From positions 1-17,438 of the forward strand of contig JAJFIG010000094.1 of assembly GCA_021775195.1 (NCBI GenBank): 17,438 nt of DNA, given 5' to 3'. The notes beneath the pieces were generated by a model, which worked only from the letters and a program-made list of their open reading frames with translations, had not been told where the DNA came from and did no database searches. Shown one piece after another: positions 7,492 through 16,469 of this stretch (position 1 is the stretch's first letter; every line of letters starts with the position of its first letter). The position numbers and the translations under genes are program-made. Origin of the DNA: Rhodospirillales bacterium (GTDB lineage Bacteria > Pseudomonadota > Alphaproteobacteria > Rhodospirillales > 2-02-FULL-58-16).

Positions 7492-8925
7492 TCAGCCGAA
7501 TTTGCTCAGGAACCGCACGATCTTTTTGGTCCGCTCACTGAACAGCGACGCCGTGTAAAAGCTGCCGGCGGCCCGTTTGCCGACCTCGCCCAGGGTCGGG
7601 TAGGGAGCGATCATGCTGGCCATGCCGCCGATCTTCATCTTCTGCTGCACCGCCAGAACCCAGGGATGGATCAGTTCACCGGCCCGGGCGCCGACGATCC
7701 CGGCGCCAAGAATTCGGCCCTTGGCCGTGGTCACGACCTTGATCAGGCCATCGGTCTCCCGTTCCGCCTGGGCCCGGTCGTTTTCGGCGAAGGGCCAGCG
7801 CAGCAGCCGGATTTCACCAGCCTGCCGGCGTGCCATATCCTCGGTCAGACCGACCTGGGCCAGTTCCGGCGCCGTATAGGTAACCCACGGCACCGCCCGG
7901 GTATCGGCCTTGGCCGGCAGCCGGAACAGGGCGTTGCGGATGACGATGCCGGCATGATAGGCGGCCATGTGAGTGAACTGGTACGACCCAGCCACGTCGC
8001 CGATAGCGAAGACCTTCTTATTGGTGGTGCGCAACCGCGCGTCCACCTCGATGCCCTTGGGCGAATAGGCGATTCCCGCCTTTTCCAGGTCCAGGCCGTC
8101 GACGTTGGCCCGCCGGCCGGTGGCAACCAGCAGATGGGACCCCTCGACCACCGCCTCGCCGCCGTCCGTGGTCAGGACCACCCGGACGCCGCCGCCGGCC
8201 TTTTCCACCCGATCGATCTGGGCGCCCTCGCGGATGTCGATACCCTCGCTCACCAGCCTGGTACGCACCACGTCGACCAGCTCCGGATCATCCTTGGGCA
8301 TGATCGAGAACATCTCAAGCACCGTCACCTGAGCCCCTAGATGGCGGTGGGCCTGGGCCATTTCGATGCCGATGGGACCGCCACCGATGACGATCAGCTG
8401 CCGGGGCACCTCCTCCAGGTCGAAGATCGTCTCGTTGGTGAGATACGATACCGTCTCCAGCCCCGGGATTGGCGGCACGAAAGCCGACGAGCCGGTGGCG
8501 ACCACCACCCGCCTGGCCGTAATCCGGGTGCCGCCGGCCTCGACCTCGCGGGGGCCGGTGAAGCGGCCCGCCGCCTGGATCACCGTGACCCCCAGGCCTT
8601 CGAAACGCTCCACCGAATCGTTGGGGGCAATGGCGGCAATGGTGTTGCGGACGTGGCCATAGACACCGGCGCCGTCGATGGCGGGCGTTCCGGCACTGAC
8701 GCCGAAGGCCGGTGCCCGTCGCACGGCCTCGGCGGCGTGCCCGGCGGCGAGCAGCGCCTTCGACGGCACGCAGCCGTAGTTCAGGCAGTCGCCACCCATC
8801 TTGCCCTTTTCGATCAGCACCGTCGCCGCACCCATCTGCGACGCCCCGGCGGCCACCGACAGGCCCCCGGACCCGGCGCCGATGACGCAGATGTCGACGT
8901 TTAGATTGCTGCCTGACGCGGCCAT
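7492..8925 (-). CDS. MerA-like FAD/NAD(P)-dependent disulfide oxidoreductase
   Basis: This 477-residue class I flavin disulfide reductase resembles dihydrolipoamide dehydrogenase and mercuric reductase. The FAD-binding loop GAGSGG is at 17-21 and the redox-active cysteine pair is GGDCLNYGCVPSK (Cys47, Cys52). The NAD(P) Rossmann loop is VIGGGPIGIEMAQ, the second FAD motif is FAIGDVAGSYQFTHMA, and the C-terminal half is a dimerisation domain. In place of the His-Pro-Thr of dihydrolipoamide dehydrogenase it has PYPTLGE (Tyr442), as in mercuric reductase (PYLT). It lacks MerA's C-terminal cysteine pair and N-terminal metal-binding domain, so mercury reduction is unlikely and the substrate is unknown. 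ATG 8925 begins just before the flavin domain; the frame stays open far upstream, but that part only overlaps the VTT gene. Genes of this kind are often next to, or fused with, TVP38/VTT genes, as here (23 nt gap). Confidence 0.9.
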   Translation of the reverse strand: MAASGSNLNVDICVIGAGSGGLSVAAGASQMGAATVLIEKGKMGGDCLNYGCVPSKALLAAGHAAEAVRRAPAFGVSAGTPAIDGAGVYGHVRNTIAAIAPNDSVERFEGLGVTVIQAAGRFTGPREVEAGGTRITARRVVVATGSSAFVPPIPGLETVSYLTNETIFDLEEVPRQLIVIGGGPIGIEMAQAHRHLGAQVTVLEMFSIMPKDDPELVDVVRTRLVSEGIDIREGAQIDRVEKAGGGVRVVLTTDGGEAVVEGSHLLVATGRRANVDGLDLEKAGIAYSPKGIEVDARLRTTNKKVFAIGDVAGSYQFTHMAAYHAGIVIRNALFRLPAKADTRAVPWVTYTAPELAQVGLTEDMARRQAGEIRLLRWPFAENDRAQAERETDGLIKVVTTAKGRILGAGIVGARAGELIHPWVLAVQQKMKIGGMASMIAPYPTLGEVGKRAAGSFYTASLFSERTKKIVRFLSKFG

Positions 8926-8948
8926 GATGCCATCAGCCTCGACGCCGC

Positions 8949-9692
8949 TTAGCCCTTGCGGGACTTGTATTTCTTGTAAAACACCGGAATCAGCGCCAGT
9001 ACCGCGAGGCCAACGATCGGGGTCAGGATCTCGGGCTTGAAGATGATCCCAAGGTCCGGCACCTCGCCGGCGTCGAACACGGCGCCAAGGCCGTTGCCGA
9101 CACTGACAAAAACGAAGCTGCCCGGAATGATGCCGACAAAGGTGCCGATAAGGAAAGCGCGCAGCGGAACCCCAAGGAACGCCGGCACCAGGTTGACCAG
9201 CCAGAAGGGGAACAGCGGCACCAAACGCAAGACCAGCAAATAGCTCAACGCGTTCTCTCGGAAACCGGCTTCCATCTTGCGCATCGCATTGCCGGCCTTG
9301 GCCCGCAGGTAATCGCCAAGGGCATAGCGTGCGACCAGGAACACCGCCCCGGCGCCGAGCGTCGCCGCCAACACTACCGAAGCAGTCGCCAGGAAGGTTC
9401 CGAAGATGAAGCCACCGCCGATGGTCATCCACACCGCCCCGGGCACTGAGAACGCCACCACTAGGAAATAGACGGCCATGTAGGATATCACGGCCAGAAC
9501 CTGGTTCTCGGCGTACCATGTCAGCAGTGTCTGGCGGTGCTCGCTCAAAGCATCGAAGGACAGGTAGGCATCGAGGTCGAAGGCGAAAAAAGCGACGATT
9601 CCGGCGGCGATCACGGCCACTGGCACGAGACGCCACCAGGAAAAGCGCGCGCTCTCGGGTTGGGAATCTGTATCGTCGGTCGTCACCGTCAT
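8949..9692 (-). CDS. TVP38/TMEM64 family (VTT/DedA superfamily) membrane protein
   Basis: The 247-residue integral membrane protein has a first helix at about 20-42. The VTT domain follows: a hydrophobic block with FSVPGAVWMTIGGGFIFG (about 80-98), then VLAATLGAGAVFLVARYALG. The conserved re-entrant region is LRLVPLFPFWLVNLVPAFLG, with the family's R..P....N..P pattern. The C-terminal helix (ILTPIVGLAVLALIPVF) ends in a basic tail (YKKYKSRKG). The superfamily includes lipid scramblases and undecaprenyl-phosphate carriers, but the substrate of this branch is not established. The start ATG 9692 follows AGGGGA and AGGGAAC purine runs. It is first in the minus-strand run VTT, oxidoreductase, kinase, tam, and divergent from rpmH. 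A functional tie to the oxidoreductase is inferred from conserved adjacency known in the family. Confidence 0.88.
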   Translation of the reverse strand: MTVTTDDTDSQPESARFSWWRLVPVAVIAAGIVAFFAFDLDAYLSFDALSEHRQTLLTWYAENQVLAVISYMAVYFLVVAFSVPGAVWMTIGGGFIFGTFLATASVVLAATLGAGAVFLVARYALGDYLRAKAGNAMRKMEAGFRENALSYLLVLRLVPLFPFWLVNLVPAFLGVPLRAFLIGTFVGIIPGSFVFVSVGNGLGAVFDAGEVPDLGIIFKPEILTPIVGLAVLALIPVFYKKYKSRKG

Positions 9693-9712
9693 TCCCCTAG
9701 TTCCCTGCCTTT

Positions 9713-9718
9713 ATAATA
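9713..9718 (-). promoter_or_regulatory. Possible -10 element for the VTT-oxidoreductase-kinase-tam operon
   Basis: On the minus strand TATTAT lies about 20 bases upstream of the VTT start codon in the only gap large enough to hold the operon promoter. I find no convincing -35 element 16-18 bases upstream of it, so this call is weak and a start site elsewhere in 9719-9800 is possible. Confidence 0.25.
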
Positions 9719-9769
9719 CAAGCCGTGCGGACAACCGATGCTTTTTCACAACTGGGGACGCCCGGCCCG

Positions 9770-9796
9770 CCGCTTATATAAGGGAACCCGCTTATA
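9770..9796. repeat. Direct 9-mer repeat upstream of rpmH
   Basis: CCGCTTATA occurs at 9770-9778 and again at 9788-9796, an 18-bp period, within the divergent VTT/rpmH gap. The first copy also forms the palindrome CTTATATAAG (9773-9782). The spacing is close to two helical turns, so a dimeric regulator could bind both copies on one face. No known operator is recognised. Confidence 0.35.
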
Positions 9797-9848
9797 CCAA
9801 CCAGTAACCATTGCGTGACCGTCCCGCGAAGTATGGCAATGGCTGGCG

Positions 9849-9877
9849 TTGACTTCCCCAGGGCAAGACCGTATACA
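9849..9877 (+). promoter_or_regulatory. Sigma-70-type promoter of the rpmH operon
   Basis: The -35 element TTGACT (9849-9854), a 17-bp spacer and the -10 element TATACA (9872-9877) match the housekeeping consensus closely. The predicted start is near 9884, leaving a 24-nt leader before the GTG start of rpmH, with GGGAG at 9896-9900 as ribosome site. A strong promoter is expected for a ribosomal protein gene. Confidence 0.75.
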
Positions 9878-9907
9878 CCGGGTCGAATTCCTCGTGGGAG
9901 TTGACCC

Positions 9908-10042
9908 GTGAAACGCACTTTTCAGCCGAGCAACCTCGTGCGCAAACGGCGCCATGGTTTCCGCAAGCGCATGTCGACCGTGGGCGGCCGCCGTGTCCTG
10001 GCCAGTCGCCGCGCCAAGGGACGCAAGCGCCTATCCGCCTGA
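9908..10042 (+). CDS. rpmH: 50S ribosomal protein L34
   Basis: This 44-residue, very basic protein is unmistakable: it starts (V/M)[17 protein letters not shown], continues [17 protein letters not shown] and ends AKGRKRLSA. Its size is usual for L34. The start is GTG at 9908-9910, with GGGAG 7 nt upstream and no in-frame ATG that would keep the conserved KRTFQPS beginning. L34 is a small protein of the large ribosomal subunit. It is first in the rpmH-rnpA-yidD-yidC-engB block, just behind a strong promoter. In many bacteria rpmH lies near the replication origin; no dnaA is in this window. Confidence 0.97.
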   Translation: MKRTFQPSNLVRKRRHGFRKRMSTVGGRRVLASRRAKGRKRLSA

Positions 10043-10050
10043 ACGCCGTC

Positions 10051-10464
10051 GTGGTTCCCGATATCGCTCGCCTGAAGCGGCGGTCGGAGTTCCTCCGGGT
10101 TGCGGGCACGCGGCGCAAGTGGGTCGCCCCCGGCTTGATCCTCCAGGTCCGACGCCATGGTGCCGGCAACGCCGCCCGCAGGGAGGAGCCGGCCCTACGT
10201 GTCGGCTTCACGGTCAGCCGCAAGGTCGGCAACGCCGTTGCCCGCAACAGGGCTCGACGCCGCCTGCGTGCCGCCGTGGAACAGGTCATGCCGGTCCAGG
10301 CGAAGGAAGGGCACGATTTCGTGGTTATCGGCCGACAGGCGACGTTGAAGCGGCCGTTTGCCGCCTTGGTGAGCGACTTGCGGACGGCGTTGAAGCGCCT
10401 CGACGCCAGTCGCGACGAAATTGCCCCGGCGGCGCCCGACAATCCGGCGCCACGGGCGCGGTAA
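10051..10464 (+). CDS. rnpA: Ribonuclease P protein component
   Basis: The product is about 137 residues and very basic. It has the RNase P protein signature GNAVARNRARRRLR (the RNR motif) preceded by LRVGFTVSRKV, and the typical early segment ARLKRRSEFLRVAGTRRKW. The protein assists the catalytic RNA in cutting 5' leaders from tRNA precursors. The start is uncertain: there is no ATG near the conserved beginning. GTG 10051, 8 nt after the rpmH stop, is chosen because it leaves a family-like short N-terminus. CTG at 10039, overlapping the rpmH stop, is an alternative. No clear Shine-Dalgarno sequence is seen, so translation may depend on ribosomes finishing rpmH. The C-terminal tail after about residue 115 is Pro- and Ala-rich and longer than in E. 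coli RnpA. Confidence 0.92.
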   Translation: MVPDIARLKRRSEFLRVAGTRRKWVAPGLILQVRRHGAGNAARREEPALRVGFTVSRKVGNAVARNRARRRLRAAVEQVMPVQAKEGHDFVVIGRQATLKRPFAALVSDLRTALKRLDASRDEIAPAAPDNPAPRAR

Positions 10465-10470
10465 ACCTTT

Positions 10471-10485
10471 CCCCTGTTTCAGGGG
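10471..10485 (+). other. Hairpin between rnpA and yidD
   Basis: CCCCTG, TTT, CAGGGG forms a perfect 6-bp stem with a three-base loop in the 43-nt rnpA-yidD gap. No U-tract follows, so it is not a canonical intrinsic terminator. It could serve as an mRNA processing or stability element separating the abundant rpmH/rnpA message from the downstream genes. Confidence 0.4.
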
Positions 10486-10507
10486 CCGACGACTGGGTTG
10501 AGAGACG

Positions 10508-10792
10508 ATGAAGCTGGTAAGCATCGCGCTACGGGGGTTGATTCGGGGATATCAGTGGTTCCTGTCGCCGGTCCTGCCCGGTGTCTGCCGCTACTATCCC
10601 ACGTGTTCCGAATACGCCGCCGAGGCCATTACCCGGCAGGGACCGGCGATGGGCGGTTGGTTGGCTCTGAAGCGCTTTGCCCGGTGCCATCCCTGGGGCA
10701 GTTCGGGTTACGACCCGGTACCGGACGTCACCATCGGAAACGCCCCATGCACCCACCCCGAACATCAAGACGACCGCGCGTCGGTCCGTTAA
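10508..10792 (+). CDS. yidD: YidD, membrane protein insertion efficiency factor
   Basis: This 94-residue protein has the full YidD pattern: an amphipathic N-terminal part ([18 protein letters not shown]), then the conserved [15 protein letters not shown] and, later, [18 protein letters not shown]. All three conserved cysteines are present. YidD is a small peripheral inner-membrane protein that helps YidC/Sec insert membrane proteins; its chemistry is not known. A purine-rich GAGAG lies just upstream of ATG 10508. It sits in its usual place between rnpA and yidC; 31 nt separate it from yidC. The C-terminal tail beyond the conserved part is short and hydrophilic. Confidence 0.95.
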   Translation: MKLVSIALRGLIRGYQWFLSPVLPGVCRYYPTCSEYAAEAITRQGPAMGGWLALKRFARCHPWGSSGYDPVPDVTIGNAPCTHPEHQDDRASVR

Positions 10793-10823
10793 TGCACAAC
10801 ACTTCCCGGGCGAGACGGATGTC

Positions 10824-12620
10824 ATGAACGATCAACGCAACATGATTTTGGCGGTTGTTCTGTCCGTCGTCATCCTGCTCGGGTCCCAGTTTTACTTCGA
10901 CGGCACCCGGCCACCACCGCCGCCGCCCGACGCCACGCCGGCGACCGAAGCTCAGGTACCGGGAAGCGCCGGCACTTCTGGCAGCGCGCCGGCACCAGCT
11001 CCGGCAACCACCGGCGAGGCCCAGATCCCGACCCTGCCGGGATCCCAACTGCCCACCACCCCAGGCACCGCCGGCCGCACAGACGTTCTCGCCGCCCAGC
11101 CCCGCATCAAGATCCTTTCCTCACGCCTGCATGGGTCCGTCTCCCTCGTCGGCGGCCGCTTCGACGATTTGACCCTGGCCCGCTATCACGAGACCTTGGA
11201 CACAGCGAGCCCGGAGATCATTCTCATGTCGCCCCAGGGCGCCAAGAACCCCTACTTCGCCGACTTCGGCTGGGTCGGCGGTCCCGGTGTCACGGCCCCC
11301 AGCGGCACGACGCTGTGGACCGCCGACAGCGACACCCTGACCCCGGAAAAGCCGGTGACCCTGACGTGGGACAACGGCAAGGGCCTGCGCTTCATCCGCA
11401 CCCTGGCCCTCGACCCCAATTACATGTTCACGGTGACCCAACGGGTCGAAAACATCGGCACCGAGCCCGCGACCCTTCACCCCTACGGGCTGATCTCCCG
11501 CCACGGAACCCCCGAGGTCACCGGTTTCGTGATCCTCCACGAGGGTCCCCTCGGCGTCTTCGACGGCCAACTCAAGGAGGTCGATTACGACGACGAGGAA
11601 CTACAGAAGAAGGATGGGGTCCGGCAGTCCACCACCGGTGGCTGGATCGGCATCACCGACAAATACTGGCTTGCCGCCCTGGTCCCCGACCAGTCCGAGA
11701 ACGTCAATACCCGCTTCATCCACTTCCGCGAGGGCACCCTGGACAAATACCAGGCGGACTTCCTCGGCCGGCCGCTGGCCGTCGCCCCAGGGGCCTCGAT
11801 CGAATCCACCAACCGCTTTTTCGCCGGCGCCAAGGAAGTCAAGCTGCTCGACGGCTACGAGACCGAACTCGGCATCAGCCGCTTCGACCTCGCCATTGAT
11901 TTCGGCTGGTTCTATTTCCTGACCAAGCCCATTTTCTACGCCCTCATCTACATCAACGATCACCTCGGCAACTTCGGCGTCTCGATCCTGCTGCTCACGG
12001 TGCTGATCAAGATTGTGTTCTTCCCGCTGGCCAACAAGTCCTACCGGGCCATGAGCAAGATGAAGAAGCTGCAGCCCGAGATGGTCAAGCTGCGCGAGCG
12101 CTTCGGCGAGGACAAGGCGCGCCTGAACCAGGAGATGATGGGCCTGTACAAGCGCGAGAAGGCGAACCCGGCGTCGGGGTGCCTGCCCATGGTCGTCCAG
12201 ATCCCGGTGTTCTTCGCCCTCTACAAGGTGCTCTTCGTCACCATCGAAATGCGCCACACCCCCTTCTTCGGCTGGATCAAGGACCTGTCGGCGAAGGACC
12301 CCACGACCATCATCAATCTCTTCGGCCTGCTGCCCTATTCGCCGCCGGACTTCATTCCCGCCGCCGTCAACATCGGGGTCTGGCCGCTGATCATGGGCAT
12401 CACCATGTTCCTGCAGCAGAAGCTCAACCCGCAGCCGCCGGACCCGATCCAGGCCAAGGTCTTCATGTTCCTGCCCATCTTCTTCACCTTCATTCTGGCC
12501 CAGTTCCCGGCCGGTCTGGTGATCTACTGGGCCTGGAACAACACCCTGTCGATCCTCCAGCAGTGGGTGATCATGCGCCGGGCCGGCGTCAGCCCGGGCG
12601 GCGGCGTCAAAAAGACGTAG
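10824..12620 (+). CDS. yidC: YidC, membrane protein insertase (Oxa1/Alb3 family)
   Basis: The product is 598 residues, a Gram-negative-type YidC. The first membrane helix is at about 7-23 (MILAVVLSVVILLGSQ). A long Pro/Ala/Thr-rich linker at about 29-82 leads to the large periplasmic beta domain at about 85-350. The conserved insertase domain (about 358-585) has FGVSILLLTVLIKIVFFPLA, the cytoplasmic coiled coil with MSKMKKLQPEMVKLRERFGE, the ASGCLPMVVQIPVFFALYKVL signature and the closing AGLVIYWAWNNTLSILQQW. TM2 carries a Lys (in LIKIVFF) where E. coli has the groove Arg. YidC inserts membrane proteins alone or with SecYEG. ATG 10824 places the first helix at the N-terminus as expected; earlier in-frame starts overlap yidD. 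Loss of YidC function is a known inducer of the psp response, whose genes lie in this window. Confidence 0.96.
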   Translation: MNDQRNMILAVVLSVVILLGSQFYFDGTRPPPPPPDATPATEAQVPGSAGTSGSAPAPAPATTGEAQIPTLPGSQLPTTPGTAGRTDVLAAQPRIKILSSRLHGSVSLVGGRFDDLTLARYHETLDTASPEIILMSPQGAKNPYFADFGWVGGPGVTAPSGTTLWTADSDTLTPEKPVTLTWDNGKGLRFIRTLALDPNYMFTVTQRVENIGTEPATLHPYGLISRHGTPEVTGFVILHEGPLGVFDGQLKEVDYDDEELQKKDGVRQSTTGGWIGITDKYWLAALVPDQSENVNTRFIHFREGTLDKYQADFLGRPLAVAPGASIESTNRFFAGAKEVKLLDGYETELGISRFDLAIDFGWFYFLTKPIFYALIYINDHLGNFGVSILLLTVLIKIVFFPLANKSYRAMSKMKKLQPEMVKLRERFGEDKARLNQEMMGLYKREKANPASGCLPMVVQIPVFFALYKVLFVTIEMRHTPFFGWIKDLSAKDPTTIINLFGLLPYSPPDFIPAAVNIGVWPLIMGITMFLQQKLNPQPPDPIQAKVFMFLPIFFTFILAQFPAGLVIYWAWNNTLSILQQWVIMRRAGVSPGGGVKKT

Positions 12621-12640
12621 CACCGCGTATTAGGTGTGAA

Positions 12641-13307
12641 ATGGTGCCACCGCCCGCTTCCCCGGACGACCCCGACCGAACCGCCGAAGCCCTGGAAATC
12701 GGCCGCCTCCTGTTCGCCCGGGAGTGCGAATTCATTCTCGGCGCCGCCCGCTTGGACCAAGTCCCCGATTCGGACCTGCCCGAAGTCGCCTTCGCCGGGC
12801 GCTCCAACGTCGGCAAGTCGAGCCTGCTCAACGCCCTGACCGGGCGCCGGACCCTGGCCCGCGTCTCCAACACGCCGGGCCGCACCCAGCAGCTCAACTT
12901 CTTCGTCCTCGGCGGCGCCCTCATGCTTGCCGACCTTCCCGGGTACGGCTATGCCCGGGCTCCCAAGGACCAGGTCGAGCGCTGGACCCGACTGGTCCGC
13001 GCCTACCTCCGCGGCCGTCCGACGCTCCGTCGCGCCTGCCTGCTGATCGACGCCCGCCACGGCATCAAGGACGTCGACCGCAACATCATGGCAATGCTGG
13101 ACGAGGCCGCGGTCTCCTACCAGGCGGTGCTGACCAAGGGCGACAAGGTCAGCGAGGCGGACCTCGCCCGGCGCCTCGCCGAAATCAGCAAGGAACTCGC
13201 CGGCCACACCGCCGCCCACCCCGAGGCCCACGTCACCAGCGCCCGCACCGGCGACGGCATCCCGGAACTCCGTGCCGCCCTCGCAACCCTGGCGCCGGAC
13301 GCCGGGG

Positions 13308-13318
<11 letters not shown>
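12641..13318 (+). CDS. engB: EngB/YihA/YsxC ribosome-biogenesis GTPase
   Basis: The 225-residue TRAFAC GTPase shows all switch motifs: G1 GRSNVGKSS (53-61), the G2 Thr in NTPGRTQQ (77-84), G3 DLPGYG (98-103), G4 TKGD (165-168, the EngB variant of NKxD) and G5 TSAR near the end. The family is essential for late assembly of the 50S subunit. The N-terminus has about 20 extra Pro/Asp-rich residues before the conserved part. ATG 12641 has AGGTG 4 nt upstream, rather close; GTG 12644 is a minor alternative. It follows yidC after 20 nt, completing the rpmH block. Its last 11 bases overlap the 3' end of the opposite-strand acetoacetyl-CoA synthetase gene. Confidence 0.94.
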
Positions 13319-15263
<1,945 letters not shown>

Positions 15264-15279
15264 GATTCCCTCCCCGGAC

Positions 15280-15564
15280 TCAGATGGCGACGCGGAAGGG
15301 CTTGACCTCGATCCGCTCCCAGGCGTTGCCGGTCACGTAGGGGTCGCCGTCGAGCCACGTATCCAGGTCTTCGCGGGTGGAAAAGTCGACGACCATCACC
15401 GAACCGATCATGTTGCCGTCATCGTCGAGGATGGCGCCGCCCGTAAGCAGCGTCCCCGCCTCCTTCATCCGCTTGGCGCCCTCGATATGGGCCGGGCGCG
15501 CCGCCGTCCGCCGGTCCGCCGCCTTGGCATCGGTACCGTCATGGGCAATGACCACGTACTGCAT
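15280..15564 (-). CDS. YciI family protein
   Basis: This small 94-residue protein has the YCII fold pattern (PF03795 type): beta strand [10 protein letters not shown] with the conserved His-Asp pair (8-9), a helix with [16 protein letters not shown], then [20 protein letters not shown] and [20 protein letters not shown]. The His-Asp dyad is thought to be catalytic in the family, whose members include dehalogenase- and lactone-related enzymes, but most are uncharacterised. ATG 15564 has GGAGG about 8 nt upstream. It is first in a two-gene operon with acetoacetyl-CoA synthetase, which suggests a role in the same short-chain acid pathway; that is inference only. A much longer open frame upstream overlaps the SDR gene and is not credible. 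Confidence 0.85.
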   Translation of the reverse strand: MQYVVIAHDGTDAKAADRRTAARPAHIEGAKRMKEAGTLLTGGAILDDDGNMIGSVMVVDFSTREDLDTWLDGDPYVTGNAWERIEVKPFRVAI

Positions 15565-15593
15565 GGTTGGTTCCTCCCTGCGTATTTCGGCGC

Positions 15594-15622
15594 AGTATGG
15601 TGGCGCCCAGCGGTCGGTGCAA
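15594..15622 (-). promoter_or_regulatory. Possible promoter of yciI-acetoacetyl-CoA synthetase operon
   Basis: On the minus strand TTGCAC (15622-15617), a 17-bp spacer and CATACT (15599-15594) resemble a housekeeping promoter with exact spacing but only moderate hexamer matches. The predicted start is near 15587, about 23 nt before the yciI start codon. I see no comparable pair for the divergent SDR gene. Confidence 0.35.
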
Positions 15623-15706
15623 CCCGGCCCCATCGCCAACCATCGCCTTGGCTGTGACGATCTGCTATGAACGCCGCCGGAATTCGACAACCGCGGGGAG
15701 GAGACC

Positions 15707-16468
15707 ATGGACGTCAAAGGACATAGCGCGATCATCAGCGGCGGAGCCTCTGGACTGGGCGCCGCCACCGCCCGGGCCCTGGCCGGGGCCGGAGTCAAGG
15801 TGGCGCTGCTCGATGCCAACGCCGACGGTGTGGAGGCGGTGGCCGCCGACATCGGCGGCCTGGCCCTGCCCTGCGACGTCACCGACGCCGCCGCGGTCGA
15901 GGACGCTGTCGCCCAAGCCCGCGACGCCCATGGCCCGGCCCGCATCGCCATCAACTGCGCCGGTGTCGCCACCCCGGGCCGCATCGTCGGGCGCAACGGC
16001 CCCCTGCCCCTGGAGGATTTCTCCCGCGTCGTCGCCATCAACCTGTTCGGAACCTTCAACGTCATGCGCCTGGCCGCCGCCGCCATGAAGGGACTGGAGG
16101 CGCTGGATACCGGCGAGCGCGGGGTGATCGTCAACACCGCCTCGGTCGCCGCCTTCGAGGGCCAAGTCGGCCAGGCCGCCTACGCCGCCTCCAAGGGCGC
16201 CGTCGCCGCCATGACCCTGCCGGCAGCGCGCGAGCTATCGCGCGCCGGCATCCGGGTGTTGGCCATCGCCCCCGGCCTGTTCGGCACGCCCATGTTGTTC
16301 GGGCTCTCCGAAGAGGTGCAGAAGAGCCTGGGTGAATCGGTGCCGTTTCCCGCGCGCCTGGGCCGGCCCGAGGAATACGCCGACCTGGTCATGCACATGC
16401 TCGGCAATGTCATGCTCAACGGCGAGGTCGTGCGCATCGACGGCGCCCTGCGCATGGCGCCGATCTGA
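15707..16468 (+). CDS. HSD10-like SDR, 3-hydroxyacyl-CoA dehydrogenase type 2
   Basis: This 253-residue classical short-chain dehydrogenase has the NAD loop SGGASGLG (11-18), acidic Asp36 after strand 2 (favouring NAD over NADP), NCAGVA (83-88) and the catalytic triad Ser146, Tyr159, Lys163 in YAASK. The C-terminal segment VPFPARLGRPEEYADLV and the ending NGEVVRIDGALRMAPI closely follow mitochondrial 17-beta-HSD type 10 (type II 3-hydroxyacyl-CoA dehydrogenase). The likely reaction is oxidation of short or 2-methyl-branched 3-hydroxyacyl-CoA, as in isoleucine and fatty acid breakdown. ATG 15707 has GGGGAGGAG just upstream. It is divergent from yciI-AACS, and its acetoacetyl-CoA-type product would connect to that operon. 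Its stop lies one base from that of the opposite-strand pterin dehydratase gene. Confidence 0.88.
   Translation: MDVKGHSAIISGGASGLGAATARALAGAGVKVALLDANADGVEAVAADIGGLALPCDVTDAAAVEDAVAQARDAHGPARIAINCAGVATPGRIVGRNGPLPLEDFSRVVAINLFGTFNVMRLAAAAMKGLEALDTGERGVIVNTASVAAFEGQVGQAAYAASKGAVAAMTLPAARELSRAGIRVLAIAPGLFGTPMLFGLSEEVQKSLGESVPFPARLGRPEEYADLVMHMLGNVMLNGEVVRIDGALRMAPI
16441..16462. repeat. Inverted repeat at the SDR/pterin dehydratase convergent end
   Basis: CGGCGCC (16441-16447) and GGCGCCG (16456-16462) are perfect 7-bp arms with an 8-nt loop, ending 3 nt before the SDR stop codon. It lies within the coding sequence and no T-tract follows. GGCGCC is itself palindromic and frequent in GC-rich DNA, so a terminator role is tentative. 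Confidence 0.3.
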
Positions 16469-16469
16469 C

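Noticed and set aside
6334..8340. 668-residue plus-strand open frame
   Set aside because: It is antisense to the kinase and oxidoreductase genes, rich in His, Gln, Arg and Gly as expected from reading GC-rich genes backwards, and has no recognisable domain or ribosome site.
7492..9636. A 714-residue open frame that would fuse extra N-terminal sequence to the oxidoreductase
   Set aside because: The extra part overlaps the VTT gene in another frame, is Arg/Pro-rich without membrane or domain pattern, and the flavin domain starts cleanly at ATG 8925. Real VTT-oxidoreductase fusions exist, but here the VTT protein is a separate gene.
9732..9740. DnaA-box-like TTTTTCACA upstream of rpmH, suggesting an origin
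   Set aside because: It is a single copy with a mismatch to TTATNCACA, with no cluster of boxes, no dnaA or dnaN and no AT-rich unwinding region beside it.
9879..9908. Inverted repeat CGGGTC / GACCCG bracketing the rpmH ribosome site, a possible translational switch
   Set aside because: The predicted transcription start (about 9884) lies at the end of the left arm, so most of the stem would not be in the RNA.
11601..12623. 340-residue minus-strand open frame
   Set aside because: It is antisense to yidC, of low-complexity charged composition, with no motif; yidC is certain.
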